DNA from: an uncultured Helicobacter sp.
GTDB taxonomy: Bacteria; Campylobacterota; Campylobacteria; Campylobacterales; Helicobacteraceae
Direction of reading: 5' to 3'
NCBI RefSeq assembly: GCF_937893305.1
Contig: NZ_CALBGN010000001.1
Coordinates: forward strand, 98,148-162,147
Length of the DNA: 64,000 nucleotides
The notes under the pieces were generated by a model. That model was not told where the DNA came from. It made no database searches and saw only the letters and a program-made list of their open reading frames with translations. Made by a program: the position numbers and the translations under genes. Of this stretch, positions 34,876 to 43,061 are shown in pieces (within the stretch, counting starts at the first letter, position 1; every line of letters begins with the position of its first letter).

Positions 34876-34921
34876 AAGTAATGTAAAGCAAAATTGCCCA
34901 CTTTGATTTTTTACATTACTT
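34876..34921. repeat. 12-bp perfect inverted repeat
   Basis: AAGTAATGTAAA (34876-34887) and TTTACATTACTT (34910-34921) are reverse complements separated by 22 bases. There is no U-run, so a terminator is unlikely. It lies just downstream of the repressor remnant and could be an old operator or element end. Confidence 0.5.
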
Positions 34922-35506
34922 TACAAATGTCTAAAGTAACAGAATGGCTTTTATAATTTTTATTTGCACTTATATGATATCTAAAATCTTATTGATCGGA
35001 TTTAATTATGAAAGTCCTATTGTCAATCGTCTATTATGATTTATAATATAAGGCTTATTTCTCCTCTTATATTATTTATCATTTTCAAAGATAACTTAGC
35101 TATCATAGAGTATTCTTGTACTCTTATAAAATGCTTTATTGACGACTAAAGCTTTGCCGCTCCTTTCTGAAGCCTGATAATTTATCTTCTTGAGTAAGCT
35201 TTCATATTAACGAAAATAGAAATTTTATTTTAGTTTTATGCTAACAAACTCCTATTTTACGTACTTATACAAACACTAGCTAATGTTTTTTATTTTTGTG
35301 ATTTTTTAAAATTTAAATTTGTAAATGAAAACGAAGTGTCAGCAAGCCATAAATCACTAATTTACAAAAGTTCAAACAATTTACTTTTTAGAAATTTGCA
35401 CTTTATTTTTATATATTCACCTATAAAATTATTGGACATTCTGTGTTTATTTCCATGATTTAAAAGATTTTATAATAATTGCTAGACTTCATATAGATTA
35501 AAACTA

Positions 35507-35530
35507 CACTTTTATAAAAGTGGTTTTTTA
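35507..35530 (+). terminator. terminator-like hairpin with T-run
   Basis: The 16-base palindrome CACTTTTATAAAAGTG is followed after one G by six T and then AA. It fits a weak intrinsic terminator on the plus strand. It has no intact gene in front and may belong to the decayed element or shield kpsC from read-through. Confidence 0.4.
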
Positions 35531-35777
35531 ACTTCAATTTCAATCTCTTTAAATTTCTTAAATAGCTCAACAGGATAGGTAATAAAACAAAATCAATAAG
35601 TGCTGGATTTATCTTATATTTTTAAAACAGAACTAATAAAAATTAGCTCTACAACAAAAGTCAAAACAATAGAAGAAAATATTTATCGGCTTTTGTTTTG
35701 CACATTCTTTTATATTTATATTGGTGATATATTGGCTTACTATTTAAAATTTTGCAATTGAGAAGAGAAGTTTTTAG

Positions 35778-35783
35778 TATAAT
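35778..35783 (+). promoter_or_regulatory. putative -10 box of kpsCS
   Basis: TTAGTATAATTAAA contains TATAAT, 27 bases before the kpsC ATG. Upstream is the decayed gap, so kpsCS has its own promoter. Confidence 0.6.
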
Positions 35784-35810
35784 TAAAATTTAAAATTAGG
35801 AATTGGATGT

Positions 35811-37886
35811 ATGGTTTTTTATTCTACTTCTAGGCAACTTATTGCCAATGTTAGGAATTTTTTTTGCGTCATTTTGTATAAAGGATATGAAAAAATTCAA
35901 AAAAATGACATTTTTTTAGGATGGGGAAGAAAGAAATCGGGCTTAAAAGCTATTGAGTTGGCAAAAAAAAATAATTCTAATTTTCTTTTGTTGGAGGATG
36001 GTTTTTTGAGATCCTTGGATTTGGGTGTTGAGGACAGCCCTAGCTTTTCTATTGTGAAGGATACTGTTGGTATCTATTATGATGCGACAAGTGAGAGTGA
36101 ATTAGAACGAATCTTAAATACTTATGAGTTTGATGATGAGCTTTTGGCTGAAGCAAACTTAGCAATAAAACAGATTAAACAAAAAAGACTTAGCAAGTAT
36201 AATAATAATCTTTCCATTCCTAAAGATTATTTTACAGAGGGTGAAGATCGGATTTTAGTGATTGCACAGGTTGCTAATGATGCATCTTTGAAATATGGCT
36301 TAGCAGATAGTTTTTCTACCTTGGATTTAATTAATGATGCCATTAGGGAAAATCCTACAAGCAGAATTTATATTAAAATGCATCCTGATGTTTTAAGTGG
36401 CAAAAAACGAAGTGATATAGATATTGATGCAATTCCAAAAGAATGCGTTTTATTGAAAGAGAATTATAATCCCATAGAACTTTTAGGATATTTTAAAAAA
36501 GTCTACACCAAAACTTCAGGTATGGGGTTTGAAGCATTGATGATGGGTTGTGAGTGTGTTTGTTATGGTTTGCCATTTTATGCAGGTTGGGGACTAACGC
36601 AGGATAAATTGAGCTGTAATAGACGAATGAAAAAAAGAACATTAGAAGAAGTTTTTGCAGCGAGCTATATACTTTATAGTGAGTATTTTAATCCTTATCT
36701 TGAAAAAAAAAGTAATATTTTTGATGCCATTAACACTCTGGCAAGATATAAAAAAATAGAACAAAACAATTCTGGGAATCTATATTTTTTTGGTTTTACT
36801 TTATGGAAAAGATGGTTCATGAGACCATTCTTTAAAGCAAAGAATAATAAATTTTTCTTCTTAAATTCTTTGAAAGATTTAAAAAAATATCATTTTGCGC
36901 AAATGGATAAATTTTTTATATGGGGAAAGAAATTTGCTAAAGAAGATCTGATTGGAGCATTGCAGAAATTAGGCGTTTGTAATCCCGAAGTTTATTTTGT
37001 TGAGGATGGTTTTTTGCGTTCTGTGTCATTAGGATCTGATTTGACAAGACCTTTTTCATTGATTGTTGATAGCAAGGGGCTATATGTTGATCCAAATTTG
37101 CCTAATGATCTTGAAGATATTTTGCAAAATTATGATTTTGATGATGAGTTAATTGAGCGTGCAAAGTTTCTTAGAGATAATATTGTTCATCATAAATTTT
37201 CAAAATACAATGGTTTGCAACATAAAGATTTGAAAATTGATACTGATAAAAAAATCATATTAATTCCTGCTCAGGTTGAAGATGATGTTTCAATGTTGCT
37301 TGGTGGGATGGGATATACAACATTATCACTATTGCAAGAAGTGAGAGAAAAAAATCCTGATGCCTATATTCTCTATAAACCCCATCCAGATGTTTTAAGT
37401 GGAAATCGTAAAGGTTTGAATGATAAAAAAATAATTTTAAAATATTGTGATTTTATTTTAGAAAATGTAAGCATAGATAGTGCGATATTGGTTTGTGATG
37501 AAGTGCATACAATTACTTCTACAAGCGGGTTTGATGCACTTTTAAGAGAAAAAAAAGTTTTTGCGTATGGTTTACCATTTTATGCTGGTTGGGGACTGAC
37601 GCAAGATAAGTATAGGATTATAAGACGCACGAGAATATTGAGCATTGAGGAATTGGTTGCTGGAGTATTAATAGTTTATCCTAGGTATGTTCATCCTAAA
37701 AATAAAAATTTATGTGAAGTTGAGGTTGCTTTTGATACAATGCTGAAAATACAAAGAGATTATTTTTCTAAAATTCATGTGAGAGTTTTTGTGGATTTTA
37801 GAACTTTTGTCTTAAGAAAAATAAGAAGAGTGCTAGAGTTTGTTGTAAAAAATGGATCTAAAGAAAAAATTAAAACAATTTTCTAA
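35811..37886 (+). CDS. kpsC: capsule beta-Kdo transferase KpsC (two-domain)
   Basis: KpsC extends the poly-beta-Kdo linker on lysophosphatidylglycerol onto which group 2-type capsules are built. The 691 residues hold two homologous halves. Each has a WGxK segment (FLGWGRKKS near 45, FIWGKKF near 365), an EDGFLRS motif (near 65 and 402), a KxHPDVLSG or KPHPDVLSG motif (near 190 and 525) and a FYAGWGLTQDK motif (near 257 and 590). The two active sites add alternately linked Kdo in known members. It overlaps kpsS by 35 bases. Confidence 0.94.
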   Translation: MVFYSTSRQLIANVRNFFCVILYKGYEKIQKNDIFLGWGRKKSGLKAIELAKKNNSNFLLLEDGFLRSLDLGVEDSPSFSIVKDTVGIYYDATSESELERILNTYEFDDELLAEANLAIKQIKQKRLSKYNNNLSIPKDYFTEGEDRILVIAQVANDASLKYGLADSFSTLDLINDAIRENPTSRIYIKMHPDVLSGKKRSDIDIDAIPKECVLLKENYNPIELLGYFKKVYTKTSGMGFEALMMGCECVCYGLPFYAGWGLTQDKLSCNRRMKKRTLEEVFAASYILYSEYFNPYLEKKSNIFDAINTLARYKKIEQNNSGNLYFFGFTLWKRWFMRPFFKAKNNKFFFLNSLKDLKKYHFAQMDKFFIWGKKFAKEDLIGALQKLGVCNPEVYFVEDGFLRSVSLGSDLTRPFSLIVDSKGLYVDPNLPNDLEDILQNYDFDDELIERAKFLRDNIVHHKFSKYNGLQHKDLKIDTDKKIILIPAQVEDDVSMLLGGMGYTTLSLLQEVREKNPDAYILYKPHPDVLSGNRKGLNDKKIILKYCDFILENVSIDSAILVCDEVHTITSTSGFDALLREKKVFAYGLPFYAGWGLTQDKYRIIRRTRILSIEELVAGVLIVYPRYVHPKNKNLCEVEVAFDTMLKIQRDYFSKIHVRVFVDFRTFVLRKIRRVLEFVVKNGSKEKIKTIF

Positions 37887-39039
37887 TAAAAATATTTTGC
37901 TATTACAGGGTCCTGTTGGAGATTTTTTTTGGAAAGTTTCAAGATATCTTACGAACTCTAATGTTTATAAGATTAACTTTAATGGTGGAGATTTTTTATT
38001 CTATCCTATTAGATGTATAAATTACCGTGGTGATGTAAATCAGATCGAAGAGTTTTATAGATATATTTTTCAAACAAAAAATATCCAAATCATTGTTATG
38101 TATAATGATTGCAGAAAAATTCATGAGATTGCCATTAAAATTGCTAAGGAAATGGGAATTGAAGTTTGGATTTTTGAAGAGGGATATATTCGTCCAAATT
38201 TTATTACTTTTGAAAAAAATGGGGTGAATGCTAATTCAACTTTGCCAAGAGATAAAGATTTTTATCTAAAGTATTCCCTAAAAGAGTTTGAACCTAAGAG
38301 GCTCTCGGGAACATTTTCAAAGATGGCTTTTTTTGCATTCTTGTATTGGCTTTTTGCTTTTTTATTGGGATGGTATTTTAATAATACAATACACCATAGA
38401 AGTTTAAAACCTTTTGATTTTTTGCCTTGGATTTTGTCGTTACTTAGAAAATATAAATATAAATTTACAGAAAAAAAAGTGAATACAAAAATTTTATCAC
38501 TCCAGAAAAAATATTTTTTAGCAATTTTACAAGTGTATAATGATACACAAATTTTATGTCATTACAATAAAACAATCGAGAGATTTATAGAAGAAACTAT
38601 TTTGTCTTTTGCAAATCATGCAAAAGCAAAATCTTATTTGGTTTTTAAGCATCATCCTATGGATAGGGGATATAGAAATTACGCAAAGTTGATAGAAACT
38701 TTAAGTTTAAAATTTAATGTTGAAGGAAGAGTTTTGTATGTGCATGATTTACATCTTCCTACTCTTCTGGCAAATGCAAGGGGGTGTGTGGTGATTAATA
38801 GCACGGTGGGATTATCTGCGCTTTATCACAATTGCCCATTAAAAGTAGTTGGAAAAGCATTTTATGATATTGATGGATTGACTTATCAGGGTAATTTACA
38901 TTTTTTTTGGAAAGAATGTCGCTCATACAAACCAAGCTTAAGATTGCATACAAGATTTAGAAACTATATTATTTGGAAAACGCAAATCAATGGAAGTTTT
39001 TATGGAGATATTTATAAGGATGGAAAACAGTCGTTCTAA
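37852..39039 (+). CDS. kpsS: capsule initiating beta-Kdo transferase KpsS
   Basis: KpsS adds the first beta-Kdo to the lipid acceptor. Residues 15-22 (LQGPVGDF) form the N-terminal nucleotide loop of the family. EEGYIRP near 112 parallels EDGFLR of KpsC, FKHHPMDRGYRNY near 265 contains the HHP motif, and NSTVGLSALYHNCP near 320 is the late motif. A hydrophobic pair at about 160-180 may associate with the membrane. The stop lies in a small hairpin (39032-39047) without a T-run. It converges with the next minus-strand gene. Confidence 0.93.
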   Translation: MDLKKKLKQFSNKNILLLQGPVGDFFWKVSRYLTNSNVYKINFNGGDFLFYPIRCINYRGDVNQIEEFYRYIFQTKNIQIIVMYNDCRKIHEIAIKIAKEMGIEVWIFEEGYIRPNFITFEKNGVNANSTLPRDKDFYLKYSLKEFEPKRLSGTFSKMAFFAFLYWLFAFLLGWYFNNTIHHRSLKPFDFLPWILSLLRKYKYKFTEKKVNTKILSLQKKYFLAILQVYNDTQILCHYNKTIERFIEETILSFANHAKAKSYLVFKHHPMDRGYRNYAKLIETLSLKFNVEGRVLYVHDLHLPTLLANARGCVVINSTVGLSALYHNCPLKVVGKAFYDIDGLTYQGNLHFFWKECRSYKPSLRLHTRFRNYIIWKTQINGSFYGDIYKDGKQSF

Positions 39040-39062
39040 AAAGAACGCACTTGTGTATAGGT

Positions 39063-39464
39063 TTAATATGCTCTAGGATAGCATTTCCATTCAATTTCTT
39101 TTGCAGTTAGTTGCATATCTTTTGGGAGACCAGTTGCTGGATTGATTGCCTGAGAATTATTTGGGTTATATGCATTGTATCCTCCATAAGGCACAGCTTC
39201 AATTTTTACAAACTTTCCCACAGTTAAATCTTTAAAACTGCCATATACATCTTGTCCAAATGCACCACAATCATCTCCTTTAATTTCAGTATAAGGTAAA
39301 ACTTTAATTGTCAGTGAGCCACTTGGTCCTGTGATGGTAACTGTTTTATTTGTGTCATCTACTGCCGAAATTTGTCCTTGCACATCAAAGTCATAATCTG
39401 CCATAGCTGAAGTTGCTAAAATTGCTACTGTCGCTAGTGTTCCAAAAAATTTTAAGGTTTTCAT
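39063..39464 (-). CDS. small periplasmic protein, DUF5666-like
   Basis: A clear signal peptide (MKTLKFFGTLATVAILATSAMA, cleavage near residue 22) precedes a short beta-rich domain. It begins DFDVQGQISAVDDTNKTVTI, resembling DUF5666 domains, which look like OB-fold repeats. Cys residues at about 65 and 129 could form a disulfide. The function is unknown. AAAGGAG lies just upstream of the ATG and a good TATAAT about 32 bases from it, so it is expressed on its own. It converges on kpsS. Confidence 0.75.
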   Translation of the reverse strand: MKTLKFFGTLATVAILATSAMADYDFDVQGQISAVDDTNKTVTITGPSGSLTIKVLPYTEIKGDDCGAFGQDVYGSFKDLTVGKFVKIEAVPYGGYNAYNPNNSQAINPATGLPKDMQLTAKEIEWKCYPRAY

Positions 39465-39495
39465 TTTTTTGCTCCTTTTGTAAAATGTAGGTGCA

Positions 39496-39501
39496 ATTAT
39501 A
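39496..39501 (-). promoter_or_regulatory. putative -10 box of the DUF5666-like gene
   Basis: On the minus strand TTTTTATAATTGCACC carries TATAAT, about 32 bases before the ATG at 39464. Confidence 0.6.
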
Positions 39502-39545
39502 AAAACACTTTGTCAATAAAATGTGAAGATATTGCTAAATTTTTG

Positions 39546-40202
39546 TTAATCAAGCCCTAAAAGATAAGCCACTTTGTAAATAAAATCTTCTTCACTTTTC
39601 AAGCCTTGCGCTAGAATTAGGTATTTTCCATTGATAATAAAACTTGGCACGCCTTGGATATTTGCATATTGTGCGACTTCTTTCCACGCTTTTAAAAGTT
39701 CCTTTGTGTAAGATTCTTGTAAAGTGGAATCAAAAGTGGCTTGTGTGATATTAAGGGCATTTAGTCCGTATTCTACAAAGGATTTTGCATCTTTAAAGTA
39801 TTTTCTTTGCTGAAAGTTTGCATTAAAATAGGAATCCAAAACGCGCTTGAAATGAGATTTAGGATCTTTTGGAGAGAGATTTTGTGTTTGATCCAAGCTT
39901 AGGCTAACAGCTAACACTTCTGAAGCTTGAGAGCTAAAAGGTGCAGCAGTAATAGTGTGATAAGGCATAAAAATTACTGTATCTGGAAGCACAGAAAAGA
40001 GATTTGGTAAAACTCTATTCATGTTAGCACAATGCGGACAGCCGATGTTAAAGAGCTCAACAATACTATTTTTTGGAACATTAAGAGCTGTTTTTAAGGT
40101 GATAAAGTCACGCCCTTCTTTTAAGGGTTGTGCGTTTAAAAACTGCAGACTTAAAAAAGTGTAAAAAAGGATTAAAAACACTTGTTTTAGGTAGGTTTTC
40201 AT
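39546..40202 (-). CDS. DsbA-family thiol:disulfide oxidoreductase
   Basis: Periplasmic oxidant of cysteine pairs. It has a signal peptide (MKTYLKQVFLILFYTFLSLQ), a thioredoxin fold with CPHC near residue 51 and the cis-proline segment QGVPSFIINGK near the end. The start is placed at 40202, not at the longer 40274, for three reasons: AAGGAT lies 7 bases before it, a TATAAT at 40231-40236 falls inside the longer version, and the signal peptide begins here. The chain has 218 residues. It is divergent from yceI. Confidence 0.88.
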   Translation of the reverse strand: MKTYLKQVFLILFYTFLSLQFLNAQPLKEGRDFITLKTALNVPKNSIVELFNIGCPHCANMNRVLPNLFSVLPDTVIFMPYHTITAAPFSSQASEVLAVSLSLDQTQNLSPKDPKSHFKRVLDSYFNANFQQRKYFKDAKSFVEYGLNALNITQATFDSTLQESYTKELLKAWKEVAQYANIQGVPSFIINGKYLILAQGLKSEEDFIYKVAYLLGLD

Positions 40203-40230
40203 TAGGGATCCTTGTGATAAAATTCGCAAA

Positions 40231-40236
40231 ATTATA
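40231..40236 (-). promoter_or_regulatory. putative -10 box of the DsbA-like gene
   Basis: The minus strand reads TTTGCTATAATTTTG, with TATAAT 29 bases before the ATG at 40202. It decides the start codon choice for that gene. Confidence 0.6.
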
Positions 40237-40292
40237 GCAAATCTCTTTAAAGCATTGATGGGATTTAATTTCAATTTTTATTTTTAATGGTA

Positions 40293-40298
40293 TATAAT
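40293..40298 (+). promoter_or_regulatory. putative -10 box of yceI
   Basis: GGTATATAATACAT contains TATAAT, 32 bases before yceI. AAGGGT precedes the ATG as ribosome site. Confidence 0.6.
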
Positions 40299-40329
40299 AC
40301 ATTCCTAAATTTATTTTTAAGGGTTCAAA

Positions 40330-40872
40330 ATGAAAAAGTTTTTTTTAGTATCAGGTTTAGTTGTAGCTCTTGGGTTTCCAGCATTAGCTGTTCAATATGC
40401 AATAGATGTAGCGAACTCCAAAGTTGGCTTTAGTGTTAAGCATATAAAAATTACAAAAGTTGATGGCGTGTTTAAGAATTTTAGTGCAACCATTGATTAT
40501 GATGATGCAACCAAGAGTTTTAAAGTGCTTGAAGGAGAGATTGATATGACTTCTGTTAATACAGAAAACGCGAAGCGCGATGCGCATTTGCAAGCTCCTG
40601 ATATGTTTGATGCAAAAAAATTTCCCAAAATGTCTTTTAAGATGACAAAATATGAAGCAGGCAAGATTTATGGGGATTTAACTATTAAAGATACAACAAA
40701 ATCAGTGGTGCTAACAAGTAAAGAAGTTTTAAAGGGTAAGGCACTTGATGTTACAGCGCAATCTGTGATTAAACGTTCGGAGTTTGGCTTAGAGTGGGGG
40801 AGTATCTTTAAGGATAATGCAGTGAGTGATGAAGTAGAAATCACACTACATTTAAAGGCAAATGCAAAATAA
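40330..40872 (+). CDS. YceI family periplasmic lipid-binding-like protein
   Basis: Lipocalin-like secreted protein of 180 residues. The signal peptide ends near AVQYA (about residue 20). The mature part starts YAIDVANSKVGFSVKHIKITKVDGVF, the typical YceI opening, with GEIDMTSVNTENAKRDAHLQAPDMFDAKKFP in the middle (about residues 76-106). Family members bind polyisoprenoid or fatty-acyl ligands; the ligand here is unknown. It stands alone between a divergent promoter region and a strong terminator. Confidence 0.92.
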   Translation: MKKFFLVSGLVVALGFPALAVQYAIDVANSKVGFSVKHIKITKVDGVFKNFSATIDYDDATKSFKVLEGEIDMTSVNTENAKRDAHLQAPDMFDAKKFPKMSFKMTKYEAGKIYGDLTIKDTTKSVVLTSKEVLKGKALDVTAQSVIKRSEFGLEWGSIFKDNAVSDEVEITLHLKANAK

Positions 40873-40880
40873 ATCTTCTA

Positions 40881-40914
40881 AAATTTGGAATCTAAAAATT
40901 TAGATTCCAAATTT
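40881..40914. terminator. intrinsic terminator after yceI
   Basis: A 16-bp perfect stem (AAATTTGGAATCTAAA with TTTAGATTCCAAATTT) has a 2-base spacer, 8 bases after the yceI stop. The flanks are AT-rich and the arm ends in TTT. It should stop transcription from yceI before the liv operon. Confidence 0.7.
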
Positions 40915-40971
40915 ATTAATCTTCAAAATTTTAATTCTGTAAATTTTATTCTATTTAAAGTCGTAGTTCTC

Positions 40972-40977
40972 TATAAT
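40972..40977 (+). promoter_or_regulatory. putative -10 box of the liv operon
   Basis: TCTCTATAATCACA gives TATAAT, 44 bases before livJ. A second TATAAT lies at 40990-40995 and is an alternative. An AGGAG ribosome site follows at 41005. Confidence 0.55.
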
Positions 40978-41015
40978 CACAGCATTTTTTATAATTTCTT
41001 TGTTAGGAGTTAATA

Positions 41016-42131
41016 ATGAGAAAAGTGATATTAACAATGTCTTTGGTGTGCGGAGTTTTAGCAAGCACTTTAAATGCAGAGACAATCAAAATTGGGGTTG
41101 TATTGCCTATTAGCGGTGCAGTAGGTGGTTTTGGTGAGTTAGGGAAGCGTGGGATTGATTTAGCTTACAAAGCACAAAATAAAACAAAAAATGGCGATTC
41201 TATTGAGCTAATTTTAATGGATAATAAGAGTGATAAGATTGAATCTGCAAATGCTATGCAAAAGCTTGTTTCAAGCGATAAGGTTAGTGTTGTTATTGGA
41301 CCTATGATTTCTACAAATGCACTTGCTATGACAAAAATTGCTGATGATTCTAAAACGCCTTTAATTTCTCCTGTTGCAACAAATGATAGAGTAACAAAGG
41401 GCAAGAAATTCGTTTCTCGTGTGAGTTTTGCAGATAGTTTTCAAGGGATTATTGCTGCAAATTTAGCTTATAAAGATTTAGGGCTTAAAAAAGCAGCAAT
41501 TTTATTTGATAATAGCAGTGATTATTCTATTGGGCTTGCACGCGCATTTAAAAATCAGTTTAAAAAGCTTGGCGGTGAAGTTGTGATTGAAGCAAATGCG
41601 CAAGCTGGCACAAAGGATTTTAAAGCACAAATTTCAAGTATTAAGGCAAAAAATCCTGATGTGTTGTATTTGCCTATTTATTACAATGAAGGCGCATTAA
41701 TTGCAGTGCAAGCAAAGCAATTAGGCTTAGATTTGCCAACAATTGGTGGCGATGGACTTGTTTCTAATAAAATTTTCTTTGATGTTGCAAAAGATGCGGG
41801 TAATGGTTATATGGTAACAGATTATTATTCAACAAGTGCGAAGCAAACACCAAAGGGTGAGCAGTTTATGAAGGATTATGAAGCAGCCTACAAAGAGCCT
41901 GTAAGCACATTTAGTGCTATGTTAGCAGATGCGTATGGAATCGCTTTGCAAGCAATTGAAGCGTGCGGCAGTCAAGATAAAGCTTGCATTAATGACAAAA
42001 TCCGCAATGTGCAAAACTATGAAGGAATTAGCGGTAATGTATCTTTAAAAAATGGTGAAGCTGTGCGTAGTGCAGTTATTAATGAAGTCAAAGATGGTAA
42101 GCTAATCTACAAAACAACAGTTAATCCTTGA
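41016..42131 (+). CDS. livJ: branched-chain amino-acid ABC transporter, periplasmic binding protein
   Basis: Leu/Ile/Val-binding protein of the HAAT uptake system. A signal peptide (MRKVILTMSLVCGVLASTLNA) is followed by the type I periplasmic fold: IKIGVVLPISGAVGGFGELGKRG, VVIGPMISTNALAM and PLISPVATNDR near residues 115-125. The 371 residues have the usual length. It is the first gene of livJHMGF, all on one strand with short spacing. Substrate preference within hydrophobic amino acids cannot be read from sequence. Confidence 0.92.
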   Translation: MRKVILTMSLVCGVLASTLNAETIKIGVVLPISGAVGGFGELGKRGIDLAYKAQNKTKNGDSIELILMDNKSDKIESANAMQKLVSSDKVSVVIGPMISTNALAMTKIADDSKTPLISPVATNDRVTKGKKFVSRVSFADSFQGIIAANLAYKDLGLKKAAILFDNSSDYSIGLARAFKNQFKKLGGEVVIEANAQAGTKDFKAQISSIKAKNPDVLYLPIYYNEGALIAVQAKQLGLDLPTIGGDGLVSNKIFFDVAKDAGNGYMVTDYYSTSAKQTPKGEQFMKDYEAAYKEPVSTFSAMLADAYGIALQAIEACGSQDKACINDKIRNVQNYEGISGNVSLKNGEAVRSAVINEVKDGKLIYKTTVNP

Positions 42132-42152
42132 TTGTTGATTTAAGGCTATAAA

Positions 42153-43052
42153 TTGGATTTTTTAACCTTTTTTCAGCAGTGTATTAATGGCTTAAGCTTA
42201 GGAAGTATGTATGCGCTTATTGCCATTGGTTATACGATGGTCTATGGCTGTTTGCGTCTTATTAATTTCGCACACGCCGATATTATGATGGTTGGTGCGT
42301 TTTTGGTATTTTTTGCAGTAAGTGCATTTGGAATCCCTTTTTATGTTTCAGCGATTCTTGCAATTGTGCTATGTGGAATCTTGGGAGTTTTAATTGATAA
42401 AATTGCTTATACGCCTTTAAGAAGTGCGCCAAGAATTTCAATGTTAATTACTGCAATTGGCGTGAGTTTCTTCTTAGAAAATGTGTTTAATGTTTTTTTT
42501 GGTTCGACGCCTAGATTCTTTAATGCGCCAGAGTTTTTTATGCAACCCATTACGCTTTTTGGCGTGAGTTTAACGGCAATTACAATCATTGTGCCTATTG
42601 TAACGCTCGTGTTACTTGTGCTGCTTTTGCGTTTTTTGCATCACACAAAGCAAGGAATGGCAATTAGAGCAAGTGCATTCGATATTAACACTGTGCGTTT
42701 AATGGGAATTAATGTAAATAATATTATTGCACTTGTTTTTGCTATTGGCAGTATGTTAGCTGGAATTGGTGGAATCTTTTATGCAATTTCTTATCCTACA
42801 ATTGATCCTTTAATGGGTGTGTTAATTGGTCTTAAAGCCTTTGCGGCAGCTGTTCTTGGTGGGATTGGAAGTGTTGGTGGTGCTGTGCTTGGAGGTTTTA
42901 TCCTAGGTTTTACGGAAGTTATGGCAGTTGCACTATTCCCTGAGCTTGGCGGTTATAAAGACGCATTTGCGTTTTTATTTTTGATTTTGGTGTTGCTGTT
43001 TCGCCCAATTGGAATTATGGGTGATTGGCGTTTAGAAAAAAGTCGTTTTTAG
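42153..43052 (+). CDS. livH: branched-chain amino-acid ABC transporter permease LivH
   Basis: Inner-membrane permease of 299 residues with about eight hydrophobic helices. The start GLSLGSMYALIAIGYTMVYGCLRLINFAHAD (residues 14-44) is the LivH signature. The cytosolic EAA-like loop GLKAFAAAVLGGIGSVGGAVLGG contacts the ATPases. A TTG start is used, with AAGG 7 bases upstream. It is followed after 9 bases by livM. Confidence 0.93.
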   Translation: MDFLTFFQQCINGLSLGSMYALIAIGYTMVYGCLRLINFAHADIMMVGAFLVFFAVSAFGIPFYVSAILAIVLCGILGVLIDKIAYTPLRSAPRISMLITAIGVSFFLENVFNVFFGSTPRFFNAPEFFMQPITLFGVSLTAITIIVPIVTLVLLVLLLRFLHHTKQGMAIRASAFDINTVRLMGINVNNIIALVFAIGSMLAGIGGIFYAISYPTIDPLMGVLIGLKAFAAAVLGGIGSVGGAVLGGFILGFTEVMAVALFPELGGYKDAFAFLFLILVLLFRPIGIMGDWRLEKSRF

Positions 43053-43061
43053 GAGCGTATG

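Larger units (their letters stand above)
33839..35810. other. 2-kb gap without intact genes, decayed DNA
   Basis: No complete reading frame of useful size is present on either strand. The DNA is more AT-rich than the flanks. It contains a broken S24-family repressor (34293-34804), a 12-bp inverted repeat, a 14-base imperfect inverted repeat (34412-34425 with 34499-34512) and a terminator-like hairpin. Short coding-like stretches on the minus strand near 35140-35200 (for example QEDKLSGFRKERQSFSRQ) could not be assigned. It looks like the remains of an inserted element between hddC and kpsC. Confidence 0.65.

Noticed and set aside
33839..35810. tRNA genes, CRISPR array or an intact insertion sequence in the gap
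   Set aside because: I looked for cloverleaf-like segments, spaced direct repeats and transposase motifs and saw none, only the repressor relic and small inverted repeats.
35963..35971. A9 run in kpsC as a phase-switch
   Set aside because: A-runs of this length are common in this AT-rich genome, and the frame is open across it.
40203..40274. Longer start for the DsbA-like protein
   Set aside because: It would precede the signal peptide with 24 residues and lie upstream of the TATAAT at 40231-40236. The ribosome site fits 40202.
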